A DNA stretch of 64,000 bases from positions 372,001-436,000 of the forward strand of contig NZ_JAGJBY010000001.1 in the NCBI RefSeq assembly GCF_020010905.1. The letters are read 5' to 3'. Both the position numbers and the translations under genes were made by a program. Source of the DNA: Streptomyces acidiscabies (GTDB lineage: Bacteria > Actinomycetota > Actinomycetes > Streptomycetales > Streptomycetaceae). Within the stretch, counting starts at the first letter, position 1. The number at the start of each line of letters is the position of its first letter. Below, in pieces: positions 51,050 through 59,000 of this stretch. The notes beneath the pieces were generated by a model. That model made no database searches and was not told where the DNA came from. It saw only the letters and a list, made by a program, of their open reading frames with translations.

Positions 51050-52401
51050 CCTGCGGCCGGGCCGGAGTCCGTGGGCCCGCCGTCCTTCGGCGGTGCCGAG
51101 TCCGTCGGCCTGCCCTCAGCACCCTCCGACTCCTCCGCCCACCGCAGAGCCAGCGCAGTGGCCTTGCGGGCGGCCTCCGCGACAGCCTCCGCGCTGCCGT
51201 CCGTACGGCCCGCCGCGTACCCGACGAGGAACGTCGTCAGGGGAGCGGCCGGCCGGGCCACGCCGTGCGCCGCGTCGCGGGCGAGGTCCAGCAGGACCGT
51301 CGTATCGACGTCGAGCTCGATACCCAGCTCGTCCTTGACTGCGGAGATCCATTCATCCAACACGTGCTCATGCTCCCTGATCCGGGCCCGGGCGGCGGCG
51401 ATGTCGTCCCAGGTGTCGCAGTCGAACGACGCGACGGGGTCCGGGACACGGGCAAGTACGAGTCCTGCGGTGAGCTTGCGCAGAGGAAGCCCGACGAGGC
51501 TCCCGTGCTCGACACGCAGCGCGTCCAGCTCACGACGGAGGGAGGCAACACGGTACGCGGCGACGAGCGGCTGATCACGACCGTCGGCGTCGACGAGGAG
51601 AACACCGTCGACGGCGCCACCGACACGCTCCGGGCCAACTCCCCGGCCACGCACCTCGGCACGCCCTGGGCCAACGCCTCCGCCCTGCACCTCAGCGCGG
51701 CCCGGACCGGCGTCTCCGACAAGGCCCTCAGCAGCACCCCCGGCGGACATCTCGGCGCCGTCCACCACGCCACGGCCCTCGGCAGCACTCACGTCACGCG
51801 TCTCGACCGGCGTGAGACGTACGCCCCGCTCACCACGGCCCCCGGCAGCACCCGCGCTACGCGCCTCGGTCGGCGTGAGACGTACATCCCGCCCGCCCCG
51901 CCCGCTAACAGCACCCTCGCCACGCCCCCCGGCAACGCCCACATCACGCGTCTCATCTGGCGTACGGCATACGTCCCGCCCGCCCCGCTCCCCGGCAACC
52001 CCCGCGCCCTGCGACTCAACACGGCCCTCAGCCACATCCCCAACGCCGCCCCCGGCACCACCCAGCCCCGCCAACAACCCCCGCACCGTCCCCGGCGCCA
52101 AAAACGGCAGGTCGGCGGAGAGGACCACCACCCTGTCGGCGCTCGTGCGGAGCAACCCGGCGTCGAGGGCCGCGACCGGGCCCCCGCCCGGCGGGTCCTC
52201 GCGGGTCCAGGCCACCGCGCGGGACGTCGGGCGCGGGGCCGCCACAACCACCGTCACCCCCGCATCCGCACACGCCCCGAGGACCCGGTCCAACAAGGCC
52301 CGTCCCCCCACCCGCACACCCGGCTTGTCCGCGCCGCCGAGGCGCCTCGCGCCGCCGCCCGCGAGGACGATCGCGTCGTAGGGGGGCGCGTTCGAGGTCA
52401 T
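51046..52401 (-). CDS. mobA: MobA-like nucleotidyltransferase with DUF6457 and repeat insertion
   Basis: 451 residues. The N-terminus IVLAGGGARRLGGADKP is the MobA nucleotide-binding signature; VVLSADLPFL carries the Mg-binding Asp, and DADGRDQPLVAAYR the later motif, so it should attach GMP to molybdenum cofactor. Residues about 117-262 are an insertion of Gly/Arg/Val/Glu repeats (GGRDVRLTP... and GPGRAEVRGRGV twice). The C-terminus after about residue 345 is DUF6457 (LDEWISAVKDELGIELDVD). The start MTSNAPPYDA at 52401 is the family start. It is coupled to moeA. Confidence 0.88.
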   Translation of the reverse strand: MTSNAPPYDAIVLAGGGARRLGGADKPGVRVGGRALLDRVLGACADAGVTVVVAAPRPTSRAVAWTREDPPGGGPVAALDAGLLRTSADRVVVLSADLPFLAPGTVRGLLAGLGGAGGGVGDVAEGRVESQGAGVAGERGGRDVCRTPDETRDVGVAGGRGEGAVSGRGGRDVRLTPTEARSAGAAGGRGERGVRLTPVETRDVSAAEGRGVVDGAEMSAGGAAEGLVGDAGPGRAEVQGGGVGPGRAEVRGRGVGPERVGGAVDGVLLVDADGRDQPLVAAYRVASLRRELDALRVEHGSLVGLPLRKLTAGLVLARVPDPVASFDCDTWDDIAAARARIREHEHVLDEWISAVKDELGIELDVDTTVLLDLARDAAHGVARPAAPLTTFLVGYAAGRTDGSAEAVAEAARKATALALRWAEESEGAEGRPTDSAPPKDGGPTDSGPAAG

Positions 52402-52438
52402 GCCCCGAGTATGCGCGCCGCCCCGATCACGTGGAACG

Positions 52439-53869
52439 TCACAGCGTGCGCAACAGCACCGCCGGTTGTTCCACGCAGTCCGCCACGTACCGGAGGAACC
52501 CACCCGCCGTACCTCCGTCGCACACACGGTGGTCGAAGGTGAGGGACAGCTGCACGACCTGCCGCGCGGCGAGTTCACCCTCGTGGACCCACGGCTTGGG
52601 GACGATGCGCCCGACGCCGAGCATCGCCGCCTCGGGATGGTTGATGATCGGCGTGGAACCGTCGACCCCGAACACCCCGTAGTTGTTCAACGTGAAGGTC
52701 CCACCGCTGAGTTCGGCCGGTTTCAGCCCCCCGGTACGAGCCGCCTCGGTGAGCCGGGAGAACTCCGCCGACAGCCCCTCGGCGTTGCGTGCGTGCGCGT
52801 CCCGGACGACGGGTACGACGAGCCCCCGGGGCGTCTGCGCGGCGAACCCGAGGTGCACGGCGTCCAGCAGCACGACTTCCCGGGCCTCCACGTCCACGCG
52901 CGAGTTCAGCTCCGGGAACTTGGCCAGCGCGGCCGTACAGATCCGCGCGAGCAGCGCGAGAAGCGAAATCTTCGGCACACCCGCCCCGTTCATCGCGGCC
53001 CGCGCCCGCATCAACTCCGTCGCATCCGCGTCCACCCAACAGGTCGCGTCCGGAATCTCCCGCCGACTCCGGGTGAGCTTGTCGGCGACAGTCCCACGAA
53101 GCCCCTTGAGGGGAATCCGGGTCCCGCCGGAAACGGGAACGGGGCCCTCACCGACGTACACATCGGCATGCGAACCAGCCGCCGTACGCCCCTGCACGGC
53201 CGCGACCCGAAGCGCGTCCTCCACATCGGCCCGCAGGATCAGCCCCTCGGGCCCGGAGCCCGTCAACTCCCGCAGATCCAGGCCGCCTTGGCGCGCGAGC
53301 CGCCGTACGAGGGGCGAGATGACGGGTACGGGCCCGTCGCCCGCGTCCCCGTTCAGCCCGTGCCACGACCCCGTGCCCACGGCCGCCGCCCCGACCTCGG
53401 CGGACGCCCGGATCGCGGCGACACCGCGCCCGTCACCGGCCCGTGTGGCCCCCGAGGGAGCCGCCTCGGCCCTGCCGCCCGTGTCCCGTCCGCGCCCACC
53501 GGGAACCGCAGCGCCACCGACCGACGGCCGTACCCTGCGCCTGCGCGCCGGCGGCTCCGCCGTGCCGTAGCCCACCAGGACGTTGCCGGAGCCCTCGGCG
53601 CTGGCCGAACCCACCCCATCCGTCGGCCCCACCGCGACCGTCAACAGCGGCGCCCCCACAGGGAGTTCCGTACCCTCCTCGCCATACCGAGCCGTGACAA
53701 CACCCGCGTACGGACAGGGCACCTCCACCATCGCCTTGGCCGTCTCGACCTCGACGACAGGCTGATCGACGGTGACGACATCACCGACCTGGACCATCCA
53801 GGTGACGATCAGGGCCTCGGTGAGACCCTCGCCGAGGTCGGGCAGTTTGAACTCCAAGACTTGCGCCAT
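52439..53869 (-). CDS. bkdC: Dihydrolipoamide acyltransferase E2, bkd operon 2
   Basis: 476 residues. Lipoyl Lys45 in VVEVETAKAMVE, an Arg/Gly-rich linker, subunit-binding domain (ISPLVRRLARQGGLDLRELT) and the catalytic domain ending TFDHRVCDG, with His447 and Asp451. Same reaction as the first E2. The ATG at 53869 lies on the stop of E1beta (TGATG), so translation is coupled. Linker and sequence differ clearly from the first E2, so the operons are not a recent copy. Confidence 0.92.
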   Translation of the reverse strand: MAQVLEFKLPDLGEGLTEALIVTWMVQVGDVVTVDQPVVEVETAKAMVEVPCPYAGVVTARYGEEGTELPVGAPLLTVAVGPTDGVGSASAEGSGNVLVGYGTAEPPARRRRVRPSVGGAAVPGGRGRDTGGRAEAAPSGATRAGDGRGVAAIRASAEVGAAAVGTGSWHGLNGDAGDGPVPVISPLVRRLARQGGLDLRELTGSGPEGLILRADVEDALRVAAVQGRTAAGSHADVYVGEGPVPVSGGTRIPLKGLRGTVADKLTRSRREIPDATCWVDADATELMRARAAMNGAGVPKISLLALLARICTAALAKFPELNSRVDVEAREVVLLDAVHLGFAAQTPRGLVVPVVRDAHARNAEGLSAEFSRLTEAARTGGLKPAELSGGTFTLNNYGVFGVDGSTPIINHPEAAMLGVGRIVPKPWVHEGELAARQVVQLSLTFDHRVCDGGTAGGFLRYVADCVEQPAVLLRTL

Positions 53870-54873
53870 CAGCTCTCGGCCTCCCATTGGAGACGCGCGA
53901 CCGCGTCGAGGATCCGGTCGACACCGGGCAGGTGGTGCCGTTCCAGCATCGGCGGCGGGTAGGGGATGTCGAAGCCGCCCACGCGCAGAACCGGCGCTTC
54001 CAGGTGATGGAAGCAGCGCTCCGTCACGCGCGCGGCGATCTCGCCCCCCGGCCCCCCGAAGGAGCCGGACTCGTGGACGACGACCGCCCGCCCGGTGCGC
54101 CGCACGGACGCGCAGACCGTGTCGTCGTCGAACGGCACCAGCGAGCGCAGATCGACCACCTCCAGGTCCCAGCCCTCCGCCTTCGCCGCCTCGGCCGCTT
54201 CGAGGCAGACGGGGAGCGAGGGCCCGTACGTGATCAGCGTGGCGCTCCCGCCCGAGCGCCGCACCGTCGCGCGTCCGATCGGTTCAACGTGCGACGGCTC
54301 CTCAGGGTTCCAGGTGTCCTTCGACCAGTACAGCCTTTTCGGCTCCAGGAAGACGACGGGGTCGTCGGAGGCGATGGCGGCGCGCAGCAGCCCGTACGCG
54401 TCGGCGACGGTCGCGGGGGTGACCACGTGCAGGCCGGGGGTGGCCGCGTAGTACGCCTCGGAGGAGTCGCTGTGGTGCTCGACGCCGCCGATGCCGCCGC
54501 CGTACGGGACGCGGATGGTGATCGGCAGGGGCATCCGCCCGCGCGTACGGTTGCGCATCTTCGCGACGTGGCTGGCGAGCTGCTCGAAGGACGGGTACGC
54601 GAACGCGTCGAACTGCATCTCGACGACCGGCCGCAGCCCGTACATGGCCATGCCGACGGCCGTCCCGAGGATGCCGGCCTCCGCGAGGGGCGTGTCGGTG
54701 CAACGGTCCTCGCCGAACTCCTTCGCGAGGCCGTCGGTGACGCGGAAGACGCCGCCGAGGGTGCCGACGTCCTCGCCCATGACGTGGACGGTGGGGTCGG
54801 CGGCCATCGCGTCGCGCAGGGCGCGGGTGAGGGCCTGCGCGAAGGTGGCCGGTTTGGCGGCGACGGTGGTCAT
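53869..54873 (-). CDS. bkdB: 2-oxo acid dehydrogenase E1 beta, bkd operon 2
   Basis: 334 residues. Signatures HVMGEDVGTLGGVFRVTDGL, DTPLAEAGILGTAVGMAM, GGGIGGVEHHSDSSEAYYA and LEPKRLYW match the first operon's E1beta. The ATG at 54873 overlaps the E1alpha stop (ATGA). Together with E1alpha it decarboxylates branched 2-oxo acids to feed acyl-CoA starters into fatty acid and polyketide synthesis. Confidence 0.94.
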   Translation of the reverse strand: MTTVAAKPATFAQALTRALRDAMAADPTVHVMGEDVGTLGGVFRVTDGLAKEFGEDRCTDTPLAEAGILGTAVGMAMYGLRPVVEMQFDAFAYPSFEQLASHVAKMRNRTRGRMPLPITIRVPYGGGIGGVEHHSDSSEAYYAATPGLHVVTPATVADAYGLLRAAIASDDPVVFLEPKRLYWSKDTWNPEEPSHVEPIGRATVRRSGGSATLITYGPSLPVCLEAAEAAKAEGWDLEVVDLRSLVPFDDDTVCASVRRTGRAVVVHESGSFGGPGGEIAARVTERCFHHLEAPVLRVGGFDIPYPPPMLERHHLPGVDRILDAVARLQWEAES

Positions 54874-55985
54874 GCCCCGGCCTCCATCTCCGCGTGCAAC
54901 AGGGCCTGCTGTTCGCGCAGTTGGGGAGTGGGAGCGGCGTACACGTGCGCGAACAGGTCGTCGGGGTCGAGCGCGGCGTCCTGGTTCATGCGGGCGCGCA
55001 GGTCGGCGGCCATCGCCTCGGCGTCGTCGTGGACCTTCTGCGCGTGCGCGTCGTCGAGCAGCCCGCGCGCGGTGAGTTCGCGTTCCACCAGCGCGATCGG
55101 GTCGTGCTCGCGCCACGCCTGGACCTCGGCGTCGCCCCGGTAGCGCGTCGCGTCGTCCGCGTTCGTATGCGCCTCGACGCGGTACGTCACGGCCTCGATC
55201 AGCGTCGGCCCGCCGCCCGCGCGCGCGTGCCGTACGGCGTCGGTCAGCACCTCGTGCACGGCCAGGACGTCGTTCCCGTCGACCAGGCGGCCCGGCATGC
55301 CGTACCCGACGGCCTTGTGGGCCAGCGAGGGTGCGGCGGTCTGCTTGGCGAGCGGCACGGAGATCGCGAAGCCGTTGTTCTGGACGAGGAAGACGACCGG
55401 CGCCTGCCAGACGGCGGCGAAGTTCAGCGCCTCGTGGAAGTCGCCCTCGCTGGTGCCGCCGTCGCCGACCAGCGCGAGCGCGACGACGTCGTCGCCCTTG
55501 AGGCGGGCCGCGTGCGCGAGGCCGACGGCGTGCGGGAGCTGGGTGGCGAGCGGCGTGCAGAGCGGCGCCACGCGGTGCGCGTACGGGTCGTAGCCGGTGT
55601 GCCAGTCGCCGCGCAGGAGGGTCAGCGCCTCGACGGGGTCCACGCCGCGTGCGACGACGGCGAGGGTGTCGCGGTAGCTCGGGAACAGCCAGTCGCGGTC
55701 CTCGATGGCCAGCGCGGCGGCGATCTCGCAGGCCTCCTGCCCGGTGCTGGACGGGTACACGGCGAGCCGTCCCTGCTTGGTCAGCGCGGTCGCCTGCGCG
55801 TTGTAGCGCCGTCCTCGCACCAGCTGCGCGTGCAGCCTCAGCAGCAGCTCCGGGTCCACCGGCTTCTCCGTGCCGAGGACGCGGTACGGCTCCGCGTCCG
55901 GCAGCAGGGGCGCGGGGTCCATCCGGGGCTGCCAGGCGGGCGGCGGTGTGGGCCGGTACGCGCCTCGCTGCTCCATGACCGTCAT
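54870..55985 (-). CDS. bkdA: 2-oxo acid dehydrogenase E1 alpha, bkd operon 2
   Basis: 371 residues from the ATG at 55985, AGGAGG upstream. TPP motif LVGDGGTSEGDFHEALNFAA...VVFLVQNNGFAIS; RVEAHTNADDATRYR is the loop equivalent to the regulated phosphorylation loop of mammalian E1. First gene of the operon, divergent from the Lrp/AsnC regulator, which probably controls it. Confidence 0.94.
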   Translation of the reverse strand: MTVMEQRGAYRPTPPPAWQPRMDPAPLLPDAEPYRVLGTEKPVDPELLLRLHAQLVRGRRYNAQATALTKQGRLAVYPSSTGQEACEIAAALAIEDRDWLFPSYRDTLAVVARGVDPVEALTLLRGDWHTGYDPYAHRVAPLCTPLATQLPHAVGLAHAARLKGDDVVALALVGDGGTSEGDFHEALNFAAVWQAPVVFLVQNNGFAISVPLAKQTAAPSLAHKAVGYGMPGRLVDGNDVLAVHEVLTDAVRHARAGGGPTLIEAVTYRVEAHTNADDATRYRGDAEVQAWREHDPIALVERELTARGLLDDAHAQKVHDDAEAMAADLRARMNQDAALDPDDLFAHVYAAPTPQLREQQALLHAEMEAGA

Positions 55986-56044
55986 GACGGCACCTCCTCG
56001 TGGGAGCGGCTACGGGAGACGCGTCGAGTGCGATACGTCTCCCT

Positions 56045-56058
56045 ACCGATTGTTCGGT
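56045..56058. promoter_or_regulatory. ACCGATTGTTCGGT operator candidate upstream of bkd operon 2
   Basis: ACCGA and TCGGT arms around TTGT. It differs by one base from the perfect palindrome ACCGATCGTTCGGT at 61998-62011. It lies 60 bases upstream of the E1alpha start. A TetR-type protein (59825-60421) is the natural candidate. Confidence 0.6.
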
Positions 56059-56092
56059 CGTCGGCACAGTTTGGCTACGGGTGCCCTCAGGC

Positions 56093-56140
56093 TGTGGACA
56101 AACGGTTCTCCACAACCTGTGATGGACGCAGTACGTCCAT
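56093..56140. promoter_or_regulatory. Two inverted repeats between bkd operon 2 and bkdR
   Basis: TGTGGA (56093-56098) with TCCACA (56109-56114), and ATGGACG (56122-56128) with CGTCCAT (56134-56140). Two phased half-site pairs so close to the regulator start fit Lrp/AsnC autoregulation, but symmetry is the only evidence. Confidence 0.5.
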
Positions 56141-56159
56141 GGTAGGGAGGCGGGGGGAC

Positions 56160-56660
56160 ATGGCACCTGAACAAATGGCCGAAAACCCGGAAACCGGAAT
56201 CCCCGCTCCGCCTGCGCGCCCGCTGGACGCGATCGACCACGACATCCTGCGGATGCTCCAGTCCGACGGCCGCGCCTCGATCCGCTCGGTGGCGGAACGG
56301 GTGCACGTCTCGCGCGCGAACGCGTACGCGCGGATCAACCGCTTGGTGGAGGACGGCGTAATCAGGGGCTTCGGCGCGCGCGTGGACCACGAACGCGCCG
56401 GCCAGGGCACCAGCGCGTACATCACGTTGAAGATCGTCCAGAACTCCTGGCGCACGGTCAGAGAACAACTCCGCCAACTCCCGGGCGCGTCCCACATCGC
56501 CCTGGTGGGCGGCGACTTCGACGTCCTGTTGCTGGTCCACACCCCGGACAACAGAGCCCTACGGGAACTGGTCCTGACCCGCCTCCAGAGCATCCCCGAG
56601 GTCCTCAGCAGCCGCACCCTGCTGGTCTTCGAGGAGGAGGACCTCGAACCGCAGACGTGA
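56160..56660 (+). CDS. bkdR: Lrp/AsnC-family regulator, BkdR type
   Basis: 166 residues. The N-terminal HTH is PLDAIDHDILRMLQSDGRAS...VHVSRANAYARINRLVEDGVI and the C-terminal RAM domain follows (AYITLKIVQNSW, ALVGGDFDVLLLVHTPD). Divergent from a bkd operon as the characterised BkdR regulators of branched-chain keto acid dehydrogenase genes are; it likely senses a branched amino acid. It may also act at operon 1. GGAGG with a GGGGGGA run precedes the ATG at 56160. Confidence 0.9.
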   Translation: MAPEQMAENPETGIPAPPARPLDAIDHDILRMLQSDGRASIRSVAERVHVSRANAYARINRLVEDGVIRGFGARVDHERAGQGTSAYITLKIVQNSWRTVREQLRQLPGASHIALVGGDFDVLLLVHTPDNRALRELVLTRLQSIPEVLSSRTLLVFEEEDLEPQT

Positions 56661-56755
56661 GGGTCGCTTACCGCTCATCGGCTGAAATCCGCGAGGCGAG
56701 TTCCGACGGCGGACCAGGTGACCCGTTTCGAACCGATCACAGCTCTGGACACGCC

Positions 56756-57301
56756 CTAAGTGAAAGCGCGCGGTTCGAAGTTGATCCCTCCGCGGTCTGC
56801 CATCCGTAGCACTCGCCTGCCGTATCGCGGCAGTTGGCGCAGGTGAAGGGTGAAATTCCAGGCGCTGAACTCCAGGAGGAAGCCGTCGCCCTCCAGGCGC
56901 CACTGCCTCTCATCGCGGGGGAGCGTCGGTCCTAACTGTTGCAGCCTCCTCATTCGCAGCGGCAGGTAGATGGCGCGCAGGTCGCCGGATATCGGGCCCA
57001 CGCAGCCGAAGACCAGCGTGGCCGGTGAGACCCAGAACCTGGCGTCCCGCCCGGGCGACGGCGGCTCGACCCGGCGCACGATGTAATCGAGGTCGAGGTG
57101 CAGTCGCAGGCCCGACGGCGCGGTGTCGTCGAGGTCGTCCTGCTCAAGGAACTCCTCGGGGGTCAGGTCGTCGGGCGGGCCCTCGTCGTCGGTGATGGCG
57201 AGGGCGTGGATCTGACACGAGTCGAACGACATCGCGTCAAGGTCCTGCTCCGTCCAAGTGGCCTTGCTCAAGCCTGACTCGGGGTGGACCACCATCTCCA
57301 T
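56756..57301 (-). CDS. Unknown protein with a TTA codon
   Basis: 181 residues with no signal peptide, membrane helix or recognised motif. The N-terminal half is acidic (DDEGPPDDLTPEEFLEQDDL), the C-terminal half aromatic and basic (WRLEGDGFLLEFSAWNFTLH). Codon 123 (complement of 56933-56935) is TTA, the rare leucine codon read by bldA tRNA in Streptomyces; if the gene is real, its translation should be developmentally delayed. The start could also be 57295. Confidence 0.65.
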   Translation of the reverse strand: MEMVVHPESGLSKATWTEQDLDAMSFDSCQIHALAITDDEGPPDDLTPEEFLEQDDLDDTAPSGLRLHLDLDYIVRRVEPPSPGRDARFWVSPATLVFGCVGPISGDLRAIYLPLRMRRLQQLGPTLPRDERQWRLEGDGFLLEFSAWNFTLHLRQLPRYGRRVLRMADRGGINFEPRAFT

Positions 57302-57349
57302 ACCGCGAGTATCGACCAACACGAGCACACCGCAATAGGCCACCGCGGC

Positions 57350-57667
57350 CTAACCGCCGACGGCCCAGCGCACTCCCGCCGCCACGCCCGACAGCAGTGC
57401 CGGAAGGAGCCACCACCACGGCGTGATCCTCCGTACCGACGGCACCACCCACAGCGCCGCCGTGGCCGCGGCCGTCCCGAGGGTCACGACGCAGGACAGG
57501 ACGATCCCGGCGTACGCGTCGTCGTCCCAGACGCCGGACGGACTGATGGTCAGGGCCGTCCGGCAGAAGTACGCGGCGATGAGCGTGAGCAGGGTGAAGG
57601 GGACGGCGAGTACCAGCCGGAGGCAGCCTCGGTCGTCGTCGACGGGGGGAGAGCCGGTCATCAGCAC
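57350..57667 (-). CDS. Small membrane protein, unknown function
   Basis: 105 residues from a GTG at 57667 behind AAGGA. About three hydrophobic segments: LRLVLAVPFTLLTLIAAYF, IVLSCVVTLGTAAATAALWV and WWWLLPALLSGVAAGVRW. No family recognised. It ends 49 bases upstream of the preceding unknown gene's start, so the two may be one transcript. Confidence 0.65.
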   Translation of the reverse strand: MLMTGSPPVDDDRGCLRLVLAVPFTLLTLIAAYFCRTALTISPSGVWDDDAYAGIVLSCVVTLGTAAATAALWVVPSVRRITPWWWLLPALLSGVAAGVRWAVGG

Positions 57668-57867
57668 AGTGCATTCCTTGCCTGGTCGCCGGCGAGGGGG
57701 ACAGCGCCCGTTCCCCATCATGCCGGTCCGGCTGAGAAGTCCGCGCCGAAACATCCCACACGAGCGAACGGCCGGCCCCTCCGCGCCCAGGCGGGAGAGT
57801 CCGGCCGAACTGATCACTCAGAGCCGCGAGAAGCGCTCCTCACGTGAGCGCCGCGTCCGCGAACCCG

Positions 57868-58200
57868 TCAGCTCTCGACCGGGTTCAGCAGCGAGTACTT
57901 GACCCACCCCGTCTTCCCCTTGTTCGCCCCGCTCGTCACCTTGCCGTAGCTCCACGCGTAGTCCTTCGTGCAGTACTCGGTGAAGTTGACCCCCGTCGCG
58001 AGGATGCCGAGGGACGTGTAGCTGGTGCCGGGGCCGCTGCGGAGGTTGACCGACGTGGAGGCTTCCTTCGTCTGCGTGACGATCAGGTTGCACGCGGAGG
58101 GGAGGGACGCCGCCGAGGCGGCGGGGGCGGTGAGGAAGGCACCGCCGAGGATCACAGCGGAAGCAGCGGCCGTTGCCGCGATTTGCCGAACGATACGCAC
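57868..58200 (-). CDS. Secreted bacterial SH3-domain protein
   Basis: 110 residues; GTG start at 58200 with AAGGAG upstream. Sec signal peptide (AASAVILGGAFLTAPAASA) followed by one SH3b domain with the usual VNLRSGPGTSYTSLGIL and GKTGWVKYSLLNP, plus two Cys. SH3b domains bind peptidoglycan or proteins at the wall; without a catalytic domain it is probably a wall-binding or signalling protein. Confidence 0.88.
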   Translation of the reverse strand: MRIVRQIAATAAASAVILGGAFLTAPAASAASLPSACNLIVTQTKEASTSVNLRSGPGTSYTSLGILATGVNFTEYCTKDYAWSYGKVTSGANKGKTGWVKYSLLNPVES

Positions 58201-58532
58201 TTTTCGTCTCCTTGGGTCTTCGACCGAGGGCTGAAGTTGCGCCGGCTCGGGGGACGCACAGCGCGTGGCGCGCGAACACTTCTTCGCACGCGCGAAAGCA
58301 TGTCCTACCCAACCACACGAGTGATCTTTCAGCCAACTTCGTTGCGGGCGACGCCCCTTGACTTGGCTTGATCCTCAACTCACAGCAGATTCCGAGGTTT
58401 TCGCATCGCAAAGCGAATCTTGGTGCTAGCGTGATACGCAACAACATGAAAAAGGCCCCACCAGGGCCCGGAGTACTACGAACACTCCGCTGGTGAGGCC
58501 GTGACGACATGCTCTTGGAAGGACCTGTCGCC
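58201..58532. promoter_or_regulatory. AT-rich divergent promoter region
   Basis: The gap between the SH3 and unknown small-protein genes is relatively AT-rich at 58310-58450. A candidate promoter core is near TTGGTGCTAGCGTGAT (58420-58435). GCATCGCAAAGCG lies near 58403. The hairpin at 58454-58500 is listed separately. No gene seen. Confidence 0.4.
58454..58500 (-). terminator. Bulged hairpin with T-tract on the minus strand
   Basis: GGCC-C-CACCAG (58454-58464) pairs with CTGGTG-A-GGCC (58490-58500), and CGGAGT (58469-58474) with ACTCCG (58484-58489) inside. On the minus strand it is followed by CCTTTTTC, a classical intrinsic terminator; on the plus strand it would be a leader hairpin of the gene at 58533. 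Which orientation matters is not settled. Confidence 0.7.
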
Positions 58533-58901
58533 GTGCGCCACTGTATCGCGCGCGCCATTTTGGCGTCCCTGTGTACCCTGCTCTCCCTCGCTTTCCCGGC
58601 CCGAGGCCACCGCCGCAAGTGCCTGACAGCACAAGCGCAAGCACCGGCATCCGCACCGGCCCCCGAGCCGGTCATCCCCCCGAGCCCCTGGTCCCGCCCC
58701 TGGACCAGCATCAGCAAAGAAGAAGCCGCTGAAATCTTCCGCCTCCAGATCGAGAACGACCAACTGGCGCTGAGCGCCTGGGAGTTGCGGATCCAGTGGG
58801 AACGCAGGCGAGCCGCCGCCCTCGCGACGATGGGCATCGACCACCCGTACACGTACCCCGACGCGCCTTTCGACGCCGAGTCGTTCAGGACGCGCACGTG
58901 A
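58533..58901 (+). CDS. Unknown protein with N-terminal hydrophobic segment
   Basis: 122 residues from a GTG at 58533 behind GGAAGGA. A short basic N-terminus leads into AILASLCTLLSLAFPARG, a signal- or anchor-like segment, then an Ala/Pro linker and an amphipathic helical region (EEAAEIFRLQIENDQLALSA). The combination is familiar from uncharacterised Streptomyces proteins; I cannot name a role. Confidence 0.65.
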   Translation: MRHCIARAILASLCTLLSLAFPARGHRRKCLTAQAQAPASAPAPEPVIPPSPWSRPWTSISKEEAAEIFRLQIENDQLALSAWELRIQWERRRAAALATMGIDHPYTYPDAPFDAESFRTRT

Positions 58902-59000
58902 ACCGGGAGGCGCTGCTCGCGGACCGAGGAAGACTGCGGGCGCCGGACCCTCGTACCGATCCCGCGCGCCCGCAGGGACGACGCGTATGGCCCAACTGCC

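Noticed and set aside
49215..51338. A 707-residue open frame on the plus strand opposite moeA and mobA
   Set aside because: It is antisense to well-identified genes and is Ser/Pro/Arg-rich as expected from the reverse of GC-rich codons; no domain is seen.
53869..56166. A 765-residue minus-strand frame that looks like an E1alpha-E1beta fusion
   Set aside because: Only the part from 54873 down codes E1beta; the upstream part is an off-frame reading of the separate E1alpha gene, which has its own start, stop and ATGA overlap.
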